Source: Delphinus delphis (Eukaryota > Chordata > Mammalia > Artiodactyla > Delphinidae). Taken from it: a DNA stretch of 64,000 nucleotides. Positions within the stretch are counted from its first letter, which is position 1; every line of letters starts with the position of its first letter. Below are positions 40,831 to 53,790 of this stretch, in pieces. The notes under the pieces are model-generated. The model was given only the letters and a program-made list of their open reading frames with translations, did no database searches and was not told where the DNA came from. The stretch spans positions 35,019,964-35,083,963 of the forward strand of contig NC_082698.1 in the NCBI RefSeq assembly GCF_949987515.2. The letters run 5' to 3'. Both the position numbers and the translations under genes were made by a program.

Positions 40831-40904
40831 CTTCAATCATATGGTTGTACAATTTGGGAGCATTACCTAGAGTGAACTGCATCTGTAATGAGTCAGGTGG
40901 GAAC

Positions 40905-41095
40905 GTTTTAGTCCTTGTGGGCCATATGATATCTGTCTCAACCATGCAACTCTGACCACATAGGGCAAAGGCTGCCAAAGACAGTATGTAAACAAATGGA
41001 TGTAGCTAGCTATTTTCCAATAAAACTTTATTTAAGAAACAGGCAGTGAGCAAGATTTGGCCCTTGGGCTGTATTTTGCCAGCTCCTGACCTAGA
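40905..41095 (-). mobile_element. hAT-type remnant, same family as 2834-3055
   Basis: gtccttgtgggccatatgat, ccaataaaactttatttaag and ttggcccttgggctgtattt are the reverse complement of the 2834 element. Confidence 0.6.
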
Positions 41096-42730
41096 GCATA
41101 TCTCTGTGAACATGCATAGATGACAGCAATTAAAAACTTCCCTATATCCCAGGGTTGAAAACCTCTATAGTGGCAATAAGCCTCTGACGACCGTCTCAAA
41201 CCAAAATGTTTTTAGTGCAACAATTTAAACTAACTTTAAGATTTCTATTTTCCAGGCAATGAGTAGGATATAGTGGCTTAACTATGAGAAGGGGGTCATC
41301 CTCATCACTATCGTCATCATCAAACAGCTAGGGGAGTTAGAAACAATCTTTTATTCCTCTTTGTAAAGGTCTGCATAATCTGATATTTCTCCTAAGTCAC
41401 GATGCAGAAAGTTTGCCAACAAAAGGAAAAGGAATATTAAACAAAAACATTCTCCCCTGTTTGCCAAAGAGCAGGCTTAGTCTCCCACCTCTGACTTCAA
41501 AACACCAAATCGTCCTAGTGGCATTTAAAGAAGTACTTGCCCATTCTACCTAGGATTCTAGAGTGCTGATCTGAGAGAAAACACAGGGCTTCGAGGGGTA
41601 AGCTTTCTGCTTACATACTGATGGACAGTGCTGCAAGCTGGCCTGACCCGGGGAAGCCATGCTGGAGTGTGTGTACATGTCATCTTCAGCCTCACTGCGG
41701 CCTGGACCCTGGTCTCAGAAGAAGCCCTGAAGGACAGGGAGGTGAGCGTTCACCTTCCCATCTCCTTTGCCCTTTGAAGGACAACAGCTGCAACAAGAGA
41801 GAGCACATTTGAAATAAGAATACTGAGTCTCTGGGAACTAGATCTGGCCTCATAGTCTAGGGACAAGGAGGGATGCTTCCATTTCTACAGATGCTGAACA
41901 AAGAAATTTACACAGCCCAAGTACTAATGATATTCGCCCCTTCTAGCTTTTTGGATGACTGTTCCATGTAAATCAAGAAGGATCTGTGCACAGAAGAAAA
42001 GAGTTTCAAAGTACTTTTCACTCAAGTCATCAAGACTGAGGACCATTCACTACTATATTGCTGAATTACAAAAGGAGAGGCTTTGACATTAGATCATGTA
42101 AATGCTGGCATTTTTAATTTACTAAATTAAAAACACTGCAGAAAAGTCCAAGGAAGAGAAGTAATTACATGTATTCATTTATGCTTTTAAAAGGTAAGTT
42201 TTGTCAAGAATTGTTCTTGATTTGAACAACTTACAATGATATTTCACTTCCTAAAATTTAAGAAGGATGATACTTATCACAAATACTGACAGGGAAGTTA
42301 ACTGGAATTTGATGATTATAAATTAGTAGACCACCATTTCCTTTACAGTATTTCCTGAACAATTTGTTCTTTAACGCTCTTTACCAATGAAGCCTGAAGT
42401 TTTAGGTGAAGTACTCATTTCTACTGGAAAAGGAAAGAATTTCTGTAGTTAGAAACTGAATTTATTAGCATTGGCATGAATGCTTGTATGAAGCCTTTAT
42501 GTCATATAAGTTAATTCACTTTAGAAGTATCCAACAATAAACACTAGTCATTAATAAACTGAATAAATAGAATCTGTTAAAAGTTGACATTTATAATACC
42601 CATACTCAACAACAACGTGAACACTTCATACTTTTGTACTTTATTCATTAACGTCATTGTTTTAATTGCCACATTAAAGATTAAATATTACATGTTAAAT
42701 AAACATCCGCACAGATTTCTTCTGAATGCC

Positions 42731-43250
42731 TATTATGGGTTGAACTGTGTGCCCCCAAAAGATATATATAAAAGTCTTAACCCCTGAAACCTGTGAATGT
42801 GACTTTATTTGGAGAAAAGGTCTTTGAAGGTATAAGTTACAATGAGGTCGTACTAGAGTAGTTGGGCTCTTACTTTAAGAGGACTAGCGTATGGGCTTCC
42901 CTGGTGGTGCAGTGGTTGAGAGTCTGCCTGCCGATGCAGGGGACACGGGTTCATGCCCCGGTCCGGGAAGATCCCACATGCTGCGAAGCAGCTGGGCCCG
43001 TGAGCCATGGCCGCTGAGCCTGCGTGTCCGGAGCCTGTGCTCCTCAATGGGAGAGGCCACGACAGTGAGAGGCCCGTGTACCGCAAAAAAAAAAAAAAAA
43101 AAAAAATGAGGACTAGCTTACTTATAAGAATAGGAGACAGACAAATAGGGAGAACATCATGTGAAGACACAGATGCGCAGAGAGAAGACGGCCACATAAC
43201 GACAGCAGCAGAGACTGCAGCAGCAGCACCAGAACTGCCCGTTGCAGGGG
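42731..43250 (+). mobile_element. MLT1-like MaLR LTR, split by a SINE
   Basis: Begins tattatgggttgaactgtgt gcccccaaaag, the MLT1 start, and resumes after the SINE with aagaataggagacagacaaa and gaagacacagatgcgcagag. The right end is uncertain. No internal viral sequence. Confidence 0.75.
42893..43107 (+). mobile_element. CHR-type SINE inside an MLT1, with target-site duplication
   Basis: Full copy with a tail of more than 20 A. gaggactagc occurs at 42879-42888 and 43108-43117, with a looser match extending to 14 bp. Confidence 0.93.
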
Positions 43251-43949
43251 AGGGAAACTCTCTCCAGGGATGTTTCCACCAGAAGGGACTACAACTCAGC
43301 TACCACTGGGTTAAAGAATTCAAGGACACTAATCAAATTTAGGATCATGGCTACAGGAAATGAGAGAGAATTTGCCCAGGCACATATAGAAGGATTTAAA
43401 AACAAAGAAACAAAAAACCCAGCACTGAGAATCCATTTGAATTGGTTACCATATTTCGAGTAGTACTGATTTGCAGACAGCCATGATTGACAAACGGATG
43501 AATGGACTGAACAAAAGGCTAACACGTGTGGAGACACATGGGGTATAGGAATGGAGGCTGAGAGAAAGCTAAGGGTGATTACATCAGGGTCTGAGGAAGA
43601 CAAAGAAGGAAAGGGGTCAACTGAACTGAAAAGCAAGGGAGGAGTAGTGAATCCCCATTCACATTAATGTAATTTTCCCAAGTGTACAAGCCAGAATATG
43701 GTTGTTTTAAAATCAATTTATACTGCACTTAATTCTAGATATTCTTTTTGATCAGTTCACATGATATTTACAATATCTGGCACAGAATTAATTTGTGCTA
43801 CATATAACAGAACAGTTACAGAGATTACTTGATACATATATACACAAACACACATGTACACACACATATGCATGGTATATTTTAAAGACTACATGGGCTA
43901 AGAACTAGAGAGATGTATTTCTTCAAATATTAGAGTCACACTCACTTTT

Positions 43950-44171
43950 TTTAAATTTTTTAAATTTTTTTTAATTTTTGCAGTACGTGGGCCTCTCACT
44001 GCTGCGGCCTCTCCCGTTGTGGAGCACAGGCTCCGGACGCGCAGGCTCAGCGGCCATGGCTCACGGACCCAGCAGCTCCGCGGCATGTGGGATCTTCCCG
44101 GACCGGGGCACGAACCCGCGTCTCCTGCATCGGCAGGCGGACTCTCAACCACTGCGCCACCAGGGAAGCCC
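43950..44171 (-). mobile_element. CHR-type SINE with perfect 19-bp target-site duplication
   Basis: Reverse orientation ending gcgccaccagggaagccc. The duplication tagagtcacactcactttt at 43931-43949 and 44172-44190 is identical, suggesting one of the younger insertions in the window. Confidence 0.96.
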
Positions 44172-45089
44172 TAGAGTCACACTCACTTTTAACTGATTAT
44201 CTCTTTTACGCTTTATAAGAGACAAGTATCAAGACTAATTAACAGCTGATGATGCCCGTCAATGCCTGGCATTATGTTTGGAGCAATATATCAGAACTAC
44301 TAGCATTTGTAAACCTTGACTCTGGAAACCATTTAAACTGCACATAAGAACACTCTATACCACATATGGTAACATCTATACTATTCAGAATCAAAATATA
44401 GACAAGTAGCACTTAGGAAGTAAAACTTACTGTGATAAACAAAAATGTGAGTGTTTTGTAGTGTTATCCTTTGAAGATGCTGTTTCTTCATGTAGTATAA
44501 TGCTCACGCTGTAAGTTTTCTCATACAGTTTCTACCATGAAGACAGGACTGAAGTGCAACTTATATCTTTACAAAGACGGATGACACCAAGCTTAGTAAA
44601 AATGCAAACTTCCTAGTACAATGATGAATTCAACTTACTTTCAGCTAAAGGTTTTATAGTTAAAAGAAAGAAAAGCTTCAAGAAAAGGCATGAAACAGAA
44701 TTCTTGTTTTTATATAAGGAGGTGCCTTCCATTTTCTTACCCACCCAAAGTGTAAAGACAACAGACAGAGAGAAGTGGCATTCATGAGTTAACCGTAGTT
44801 AGACACTACAATCCTTATAGGGATATTCACAGTTATTTTCCACTTTGAGTTATTCAGATTCAGTTCTCTATCTCATCCCTGTCTGCACAGCAGCCTCTAG
44901 GTACACAGTACAAAATATTAACCAAGTGGGTACAAAATAAAAAGCAAATAAACTTCCAGTTACTTCTGGCCCAATAATTCATTTCCTCTAACCAACCAGC
45001 CTAAGAGTTCCCTGTGGCCGTTAAGGGGCACTGCCAACTACTCTGACCAAATCGTTCCTGAATGACTGTCAAGCATGATCATTCCTAAA

Positions 45090-45985
45090 AATCTGTGAAA
45101 TGGAGATGTGGTGGGAACGGAATGGCCTCAACTCAACACGTCATCCTCTATGCTTTCCTGTTCCTTCTTGTACATAAAGGCTGGAATTCGGTGACACCTT
45201 TGAAATCCTATCTCAGATGCCATCTAGGCAAAAGGCAGCCCCACGAACCCTCCTCAAGCTTCACTCAACCTATCCTGCAGGTCAGAGTCAGCTTTCTAAA
45301 GCCACTGCTTCTCTCCCTTGGTCAACAACAAATAATGTAGTGAGCTCTGCCAAGTACCCAGCAATGTCCTCATCTAACAAATGAAATCATGGCACAGAGA
45401 GTTTGCATGACAACTAGGACCACACAGCTCACGATGGATGGAGGAGGCGTGGAACCCAGCAGGGCAGTTCCAGGAGTGCTCTGGTGCTGCTGGACCACCT
45501 TCCAGACCACTTTGCTCTGCATAAGCACAGCACCTCTGGAGCCTGGAACCAGACAACCTTCATCACCCTAGCTCCACTCTCTCCAACACAGCACCTCCTC
45601 TCCACAGCTGCAGCGAGCTTCTCACTGTCCCGCAAACACAATGTGAACACCAACCTCTAACCTGGGCTTATTTACACCGCTCCCCACCAGATGGGATGCT
45701 CTATTTCCTCCTCCTCACCATCCAGGAAGGCCAACTACAATTCTACATCTTCTCAAATTGTTCCTTCTTCCAGCCTTCCCACCTCATTTGAGTCTCTCTT
45801 TTCTGAGAACTGCTAGAGACCCGTGCACCTGATGTTTTAACGAGTTTAGGATGAGTACTGATGTTTGGTGTTTATATGGTCTACCAGGTCAGGTGGGAAA
45901 ACACCCTGGAGGCAGGGACAGACAGGACCCAGCATAGGTTCGTGAACCGAGCAGATGCTCAATACATGCTGCTGATTTTATAACA
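45090..45985 (+). mobile_element. Probable L2 LINE remnant with an embedded MIR
   Basis: aatcctatctcagatgccat and ggaggcagggacagacagga ... agcagatgctcaatacatgc follow L2 order, but much is unclear. A reverse MIR (catctaacaaatgaaatcat ggcacagaga) lies at 45365-45475. Confidence 0.5.
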
Positions 45986-47529
45986 ACCTCACGGCAATAC
46001 ACTGAGTAAAATAATGCAGCACGCTGTCATGAAACACCTGGGAAATCATCTCAAGACTTTTGGGGCACACGTAAAGGTGCACATAACTTCCAGAGTATTC
46101 TTCAACTGAATAACCGATTTCCCCAGCTGATCATGCCAACTAAGAAGGCATTTCTGTGTTTAGATAGCACCAGTCTATGCATATGTGAGAGTGTAAACAG
46201 CCAGGGACTGACACTCGAGGCGTGTTCAAACACAGCACTGGAAAGAGAACGAGGGATCCCAGTTTGTTGGAATCAAAATGATGTTTCGAAAAGGCTGATA
46301 AGATGGAAAATGAAAATAAAATGCACCCAGTTGCCGTTCTTTTTTGCTCTGGATCATTTATTTAACAAACTCTTCCTAGTACCTCCACGTTAAACACTGT
46401 TTGGGGCACTGTGAAGGATGCTGTCATAGTCCCACAGAGGTTTTGGTGAAGCAGCTCACCTGAGAATTTTTCAGGGTCAGAATGAGCCATTTATGCTTTT
46501 ACATTTGAACGAGGTGAAACCTGCACTCTGAGTATCATCAGAAGGCAAACACAGTTTTGAGAAGTTACAAAGATACACAGAGATATGGGTCAGAATCTGC
46601 AGCATTTCTGATTTTCCGTGCTTTTTTTTAAAGAGTAACTCACAGGAGAGGGAAAGAGAGGGAGCAAACAGCAGAAAGCAGGTGTGGTCTAATCGGTACC
46701 AGGTGTCTAGCACGAGGCACTAGGATAGCCTTTCTGCTTCCCCCAGGGCCTGGGCACCCAGCCACGGCCAAGTCCCTGAGCACCCTAACAGCGGACCGCA
46801 CAGACTGCAGGTTCTGCTGGCCCCATGCTTCTATGGCAACCACTGAACCTCTGTGGGACAATCATCTCTTACTGGGCTAAGCCAATTACACACCTTGATA
46901 TTAGAAACCTTCAGGTGGCATACTCTAATAAAGAACACTTAGAGGGTATCTGCTTGTTGATATATCTTACTAGGAGATTGCCAGGTTAGCTTTTAGATGT
47001 AATGTTTTCATAGTGTGGCTACATTAAATACCCTTCTGTAATACACACATTACTCAAAGAGGGAGAATAAAATCCCTACTAACTCCGCACAGTTCAAGGA
47101 GCACACAAATATGTGCTGTGACCATGAGAGGAATCACAAGAGCAATGGCGCTTTCTGGCAGAGAAGGGGGCTCTGATAGCAGGTAGATTCCTTGCAATAA
47201 GGGGAAGAGGGCCTAGCACCCCTCAGCAGAGAGGTGGGGGCCAGCCTCCTGGAAAGAAGGGGAAGCTAAGGGAGAGCCCTGGGATGTACGAAGTTGTAAA
47301 CCATTCATAAAGTACCCAAGCTTTTCTGAAGTCTACTACTATTATCACCTGTCTCCTTAAATGTGAGAAACAGTGGAAAATACAAATGGTAGAGATTCAA
47401 ACAAGAACAAACACTCATTTTGGAAATCTTCTGAACTCTGTTAAATGAGCTGGCATGTGCACATTGGTTCCACACTCACTCACTCCCCAAGCCTGATCAG
47501 TACCTGCTAAATGAGGATGACTATAACTT

Positions 47530-48045
47530 GATAACAGCAGGTGTCTTAGTTCAGGCTGCTAGAACAAAATACCATAAACTGGAACGGCTTATAAACAACA
47601 GAAACATTTCTCGCAGTTCTGGAGGCTGGAAGTCTGAGATCAGGGTGGCACCATGGTTGGGTGCTGGAGAGAGCCCTCTTCTGGTTTGCAGGTGGCCGAC
47701 CACGGTTGTATCCTCACACATGCGAAGAGCAGAGTAGAGGAAGCAAGCTCTCTCGTGATTCTTTGGCTGCACTGCAAGGCATATGGGGTCTTGGTTCCTC
47801 GATCAGGGTTTGAACCCATGCCCCCTGCAGTGGAAGCCCAGAGCCCTAACCACTGGACCACCTGGGAAGTCCCATCTCTCATGATTCTTATAAAGGCACT
47901 AATCCACTCATGAGGGATCCATCCTTAGGACTTAACCTAATCTTAATTTTCTCCCAAAGGCCCACCTTTTAACACCATCATATTGGGGGTGGGGAGACAT
48001 GATTTCACCACGGGAATGTTGGAGGACACAAACATTCAGCCAATA
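47530..48045 (-). mobile_element. MLT1-like MaLR LTR, split by a SINE
   Basis: Reverse orientation: gtgtcttagttcaggctgct, ataccataaactgg, cgcagttctggaggctggaa and, at the right, ggaggacacaaacattcagc, the reverse complement of the MLT1 start. Solo LTR with no internal region. Confidence 0.82.
47764..47874 (-). mobile_element. Short CHR-related SINE inside an MLT1, with target-site duplication
   Basis: About 111 bp, ending (plus strand) cactggaccacctgggaagtccc. tctctcgtgattctt (47749-47763) against tctctcatgattctt (47875-47889) gives 14 of 15 matching. Confidence 0.93.
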
Positions 48046-48761
48046 AGATTAGGTGTCCTCTGATTTGTCATGCATCCTCTAAGACTACCATAGAGGGATT
48101 CCCACACTTGTAAAGTTTGCTTCTATAAGGAAGACACCATCAACTTTCAATAGGATAAAGTAGGGGAAATATGAAAGTTAGAGGCCAGATGTTAGAAAAA
48201 AAAGATTACTGATAAAAATGTAAATAGATTATACAAGATGACTAAGCAGTACAAAATACCACATAGATTTGGAATTTTTATGAATGTAGTGGTCACAAAC
48301 CACAGATGGCCAAGGTGCAAACAATCATCTGTCTAGAAATAGCTTTTAATGGGAAAAAGGAAATCATTTGACTAAAGGCCACTGAAATCTACCAATGACA
48401 AGAAGCTCATAACTCCAACAGAAAAAAAAGGGGGGGAAGAAAATGAACATTTATTTTTTGATGAGGAGAGTTGAAACTACCTATCTCCCCTTGGTATTAA
48501 TAAAGTTCCATCTGACTAATGGAGAATACCAGTAGGGACACCCTCCACTGAGGTTGTCACTATTTTCTCCTGATCCCAGGAATCAGCTGAAGCCAGCTCC
48601 CTGGAAGGTCAGGATTTCTAGAGAAATGCAAAAATAAGATGAGTGAGAAGAATACAGCTTTCCTCATCATCATGATTTCTGGGAATCAAGTAGCAGAGGC
48701 ATGGCTCTTCTCTCCCCCATGCCTACCAGAGCTCATACACTCTTCAAAAGATCAGGCTCTA

Positions 48762-49498
48762 CAACTGTGACCCTATTTCTGTTTCGTAAAGAGGTTCATT
48801 TATACCATTTTTTTAGATTCCACATATAAGTGATATCAAACGATACTTGCCTTTCTCTGACTTACTTCACTCAGTATGATAATCTCTAAGTTCATCTATG
48901 CTGTTGCAAATGGCATTAGTTCGTTCTTTTTATGGCTGAGTAATATTCCATTGTATGTATGTACCACATCTTCTTTATCCATTCCTCTGTTGATGGACAT
49001 TTAGGTTGCTACCATGTTCTGGCTATTGTAAATAGTGCTGCAATGAACATTGGGGTGCATGTACCTTTTCGAATTATGGGTTTCTCTGGATATATGCCCA
49101 GGAATGGGATTGCTGGGTCATATGGTAGTTCTATTTTTAGTTTGTTAAGGAACCTCCATACTGTTCTCCATAGTGGCGGTACCAATTTACATTCCCACCA
49201 ACAGTGCAAGAAGGTTCCCTTTTCTCCACACCCTCACCAGCATTTATTGTTTGTAGATTTTTTGATGATTGACATATACACACAACTATATATAAAATAG
49301 ATAACTAATAAGAAGCTACTGTATAGCACAGGAAACTCTACTCAATACTCTGTAATGACCTATATAGGAAAAGAATCTAAAAAAGAGTAGATATATGTAT
49401 ATGTATAACTGATTCACTTTGCTGTACAGCAGAAACTAACACAACATTGTAAATCAACTATACTCCAATAAAAATTAATTGAAAAAGAAAAAATGTCA
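48762..49498. mobile_element. L1 with internal 5' inversion
   Basis: Positions 48762-49268 are L1 ORF2 end and early 3' UTR on the minus strand (fragment 49009-49209 reads [20 protein letters not shown]). Positions 49270-49498 are the L1 3' UTR on the plus strand, ending ctatactccaataaaaatta and an A-rich tail. The two parts are neighbours in the element but in opposite orientation, the usual result of twin priming. Confidence 0.9.
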
Positions 49499-49626
49499 CT
49501 AAATTGTTAAAAAAAAAATCAGTCTCTTCCATGTTAATGAGGGGAATTTTTCGTGGTAAAACAGGGAGAGCAAGACAGTTTTTAAGTCTTCCAGATCAGC
49601 CTACAAACCCTTATACCTTTGCTCCT

Positions 49627-49740
49627 TCAACTGCGGTCCACAGACCGCCAGCATCAGCACCACCAGGGAGCTTGTTAGGAATGCAGAATCTGGGGCCCCA
49701 GGTGATTCATATGCAATTAAAATTTCAGAAGCACTGTGAA
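49627..49740 (+). mobile_element. hAT-type remnant
   Basis: ctgcggtccacagaccgcca, ccagggagcttgttaggaat and gcagaatctggggccccagg resemble the MER20-like group. Partial. Confidence 0.55.
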
Positions 49741-49839
49741 TGTGCTAAAAATATTTCTTACTCCTGGGATTAGGTATTTCTCCCCACACGCTAGGGGTCA
49801 GTGCAGTTAGGCCAAGTCTAGGACCATCCAAGCACCAAA

Positions 49840-50852
49840 ATGAATGATAGTAAGGGATTATAACACACTGAATTTAAAGAAAAGAAGCCATGAGTCCATA
49901 TTTATAACAAATGAATGAATGGGGTAAGTGGAAGCTCTTCTTTACAATGGAAGGCCCACATAACTATATAAGTGATTAAAGAGTTAGAAAAATCACCATT
50001 TTGCAACTACCATCATTATAATGGTTCAGGAAAGAATCTCCAGGGATCCTAAAGCCATTAGGTGAACGTTTGTTGGGGGACTAGGATATTTACACAGTTT
50101 TGCAGTATCTCTCCACATACTATTTATGAATTACAAAAGGATAAAGGTAACTTTACAGTGGAGAAATCTATTGGACACTACCTAAACCAAGTGATCAAAT
50201 TTAACATCACTAGGAACGGGACCACCTGACATATGTACCTGCTGAGGCGATGCACTTAGGAGGATACAGTAGCACTTATGTAGTATTTCTGCCCCCAAAT
50301 GTAAAACCTGACTCTAATCATGAGGAAACATAAATAAGCCCGTATTGAGGGACATTTTACAAAGCAAACGACCTGTACTTTTCAAAAATGTTAATGTTAT
50401 GAAAGACAAAGAAAAACTGAAAAAGATTAAAGAGGCTTGATAACTAAATGGAATGTGTGATCCCAGGCTTCTTCCTGGATTGAGACTTCCTTCTTGTTGT
50501 TACATGCATATTATTGTTAAAGAGTTCACCATTGAGACAGGTCTGCACATTAGCTAATGACACTGTATCAATGTTACATTTCCAGAATAAGGTAACTATA
50601 TCTCCTTTTAGGTGATACAAACTGAAGTATTTAGAGGTGAAGGGTCATATCTGCAACTTATTCTTAAATAGTTCAGTGAGATCTGTAATAATATGTATAT
50701 ATATAGAGAGAGAGATAAAGCAAATGTGGCAAAATGTTAACAAATGGCTCATCTAAGTGAAATGTACATGGGTGTTCACTGAACTATTCTGGCAACTTTT
50801 CTATAGATTTTGAATTTGTAGAAATAAAAAGTTGGAAATAGAAAAAAAAAGT
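49840..50852 (+). mobile_element. Old LINE 3' region (probably L1M)
   Basis: Ordered phrases seen in a mammalian-wide LINE 3' end: catgagtccatatttataac, tttcaaaaatgttaatgtta, ttgtatcaatgttacattt-like and aaatgtggcaaaatgttaac, ending gaaataaaaagttgg plus A-run. Family naming is tentative. Confidence 0.55.
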
Positions 50853-51084
50853 GCAAAAGATCAAAAAGTAATGCAATTAAAAATGGCCCTCATCCTCCTA
50901 CAACCTTCTAGAAGAGTTAGAATACCACTACCGACTGTACCCTCCCCCACCTAGAGTGGTCTTGAAATTGAATACAGGTAAGTGCCAGGCTGAATAAAAC
51001 TCCTCTTTATAAGAGTTTTAGGAAAAAGCATTTTCGAGGCTACAAGCCTCTTCTTTGAAAGTGCAGCTCCTAATTCCTTCTACA

Positions 51085-51480
51085 ACGTGCAGGGGGTGTT
51101 CTTGACACAGGAAATAGAGCAGTGAAGCAGGCAAAGGGCCTGTTCTCATGGAGCTTACATTCTCCTAGAAGGAAACAGACAATAAACAAACAAGGTCAGG
51201 CAGTAGTTAAGTGCCATGAAGCAAAATAAAGCTGACAGAGACAGAGTGCTGTTTAAAACAGATGGTTGGAGAAGGACTCTAGCCAGGTGACGCTGAGCAG
51301 AGACCTGAATGCGGTGAGGGATTAAACTGTACGGGTGGCTGGGGGGAGTGTATACCAGGCAGAGGGCATGGCACGTGCAGAGGCGCTAAGGCAGGATGGT
51401 GCTCAAGCTGGCGCAGAGAGAGTAAGGGGGAGATTGGAGGTGGTGAGGTCATGGAGTCCCTCCCAGACCATCATCAAGAC
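51085..51480 (-). mobile_element. L2 LINE 3' portion
   Basis: Reverse L2: ttctcatggagcttacattc, gacagacaataaacaaacaa-like and cataccaggcagagggca-like order. Confidence 0.8.
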
Positions 51481-52019
51481 TTTCTTGTTTACTCTGATAC
51501 GCTGACTGGTGCCTCCCACCTGTCCATCTCACTCTGGACAGCTAACTACCCAGCCGTCTAACGAAGGGACTGCCGTGGGGAAGCAGCCAAGGGTGCTTGC
51601 TCAGCACGAGGCTCAAGCACGCTTCCCCTTTTGCCAGCCATCTCAGGTTGTTTCTTCCGCAGGCTCCATACTCAAGAACACTCTGCCTAATCCCTTTCTC
51701 CTTCCACTCCCACTGAATCCTCATGCAAAGGTCTCCAAAAGGTTCTCTTTGGGTTGAGAGGTTTGAAAAAAAAAAAAAGAGCCCTGTCATAGCCGATCAA
51801 CCTAAGAGCCATGTTTATAACATCCAGTGCTGGTTCTCACAGAAGTCATTATCCCTTCCTAGATGCTAAGTTCTGAAGGGGGCTGAGTTGCAACAAAGCA
51901 TTAGCGCCATTAGCATAAGAAAAAGTCTTCGAAAATGCCCAGAAAGTGCTTCAGAAAACACTGGCACCTACCTCTCCATTCTCCTTTAATCAAACCTGCT
52001 TTTCTTCAAGTTCTGCTGT

Positions 52020-52125
52020 TAAGCAACTTGAAAGCAGGGGTCATCATGGTCACTCTCTTATTCCTAGTGACAAGCGAGGGACCTGGCATATAGTAGTTCA
52101 TCAATAAATATCTGTGGGACGGTAT
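52020..52125 (+). mobile_element. L2 LINE 3' tail
   Basis: gggacctggcatatagtagt tcatcaataaatatctgtg is the L2 end. A further short tail of the same kind is at 52245-52320. Confidence 0.7.
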
Positions 52126-53639
52126 TTTATGGGAAAAAGATTAAAAAGCCAATTTCTTATTAATTAAGCTGATGGAGGTTGCCAAAATGTTAATACACTG
52201 TACCTTTCATCTCTATTAACTGTAAATATATTGTAACTGATTCAGATGCAGTCTGATGCAGGACGCGGTGCTCGGCACACAGTAGGAACTTACTAGGTAT
52301 TCGATGGATGGAGGGATGGTTAATTTGATGACCAACCACCCATCAGATAGGAGCTGTGTGGGCTGACCTGTGAAAGCCATCATTTATAATATTTATAACA
52401 TCGTTTCTAGAGGAAAAAATGTGCCTTGGGCTTGGTTCATAACCATTAGTTCATAAATGAACTTCAGAATACCAGCTGGTCACTTGTAAAATGGATATCT
52501 GCGATGGCAGGTACGTTTTCACTCGCAGACTGTTTATGAGGGATTCAGAGTACCATGACTGATTTGGGGAGGAGTGGCGGATATCCGCTCCCTGTTAGCT
52601 GAATGAAGCCAAGTGTATAGAGATGAAATTTTTGTAGTAATTTGGAAACTCAGAAAGAAAGGAGATTGATTTCATAGTGTCCTTTCAAACTATTTGGGAG
52701 CAACTGTGCTCAAGGATGGATGACATGGAGAATCAAAGAAATAAAGATTTTGCCCAACTTAGTGACTCTAATGAGAGACAGAAATATATTAGATGCTTTA
52801 AAAACAGTTATATTTACAGATCTGATCTCACTGGACTTGGAAGGACTAGGGTCCTAAACCTGTTTTACATACGATTTGATTTACACCCATAAAATTTTAA
52901 AAAGTTGTTTATATAGATAAAAATTACAAACTTACGAGATAATTTAGATATATACTCAATTTAAATATAGCTACACACTCTGAATTTTAAGAAAATCTTT
53001 TTTTTTTTTTGTCATTTTATGAAAAAGCAGCTAAAATCTGAGCACCAAAGAAACCTTCAACATTGTGCTCAGATAAAGGCAGCTTATTACCCTTCTTGAA
53101 CTTGGTGACCTACACAGTACCAAATCAATATCAAAAGCACTCATTTTCAGAAAAAGAAACTGAGGCAGTCAAAGGGGAATGGGGTTTAAGGAAGAGAGAG
53201 AAAAAGGACACAGGAACAATGAATTGGAAGTGGGGGAACTTTCGCTATGTACGAAAAGTTTTATTCTCTGAGCTATCCCTCTTAGCATTTTCTGGGTTCT
53301 TATGTGTGTCGCTTTCCAAAACTCCTGAGAGGCAAAGGTTTGCCTGGATAGAAATGGCTCCACCTTTTCATATCAATTTATTCTCCATTTTAGTAATTTC
53401 CAAACAGCCTAGTTAAAAACAAACAAAAACAAAAACACTGCAGAAAATAAAAGAGTTTGATATAGATGACTAAGAAGAGAATGTAAAGGATTATGCTAGA
53501 TGGCCCTATGGTTCTCCTAGCTTGGTAAGGCCCTGGATGAAATGCAGTCAGCGTTTGCAGCATCTGAAATCATCTATTAGCAAGGTCTAAACACGGTCCT
53601 TATTTTGTAATGGAGTGAAAGTGAGTATGTAGTCTCAAT

Positions 53640-53790
53640 CACCCCACAAATACTTTACTGCAGGCCTACCCTGTACCAGGCACTGGGCCAGGTGCCTGGA
53701 ATACACAGGTGAATTAGGCAGACATGGCCCCGTCTTCATGGAGCTTACATTCCAGAGGAACTGAATATTAATTAAACAAATATCTACTAA
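53640..53790 (-). mobile_element. L2 LINE 3' end
   Basis: Reverse L2: ctgtaccaggcactgggcca and cttcatggagcttacattcc. Confidence 0.8.

Noticed and set aside
42853..43197. ORFs with LPLRSTGSGHAGSAAMAHGP-type sequence, also near 4666, 39138 and 43978
   Set aside because: The same peptide recurs wherever a CHR SINE occurs; it is translated SINE.
49009..49209. 66-codon minus-strand ORF
   Set aside because: Also an L1 ORF2 fragment within the inverted L1.
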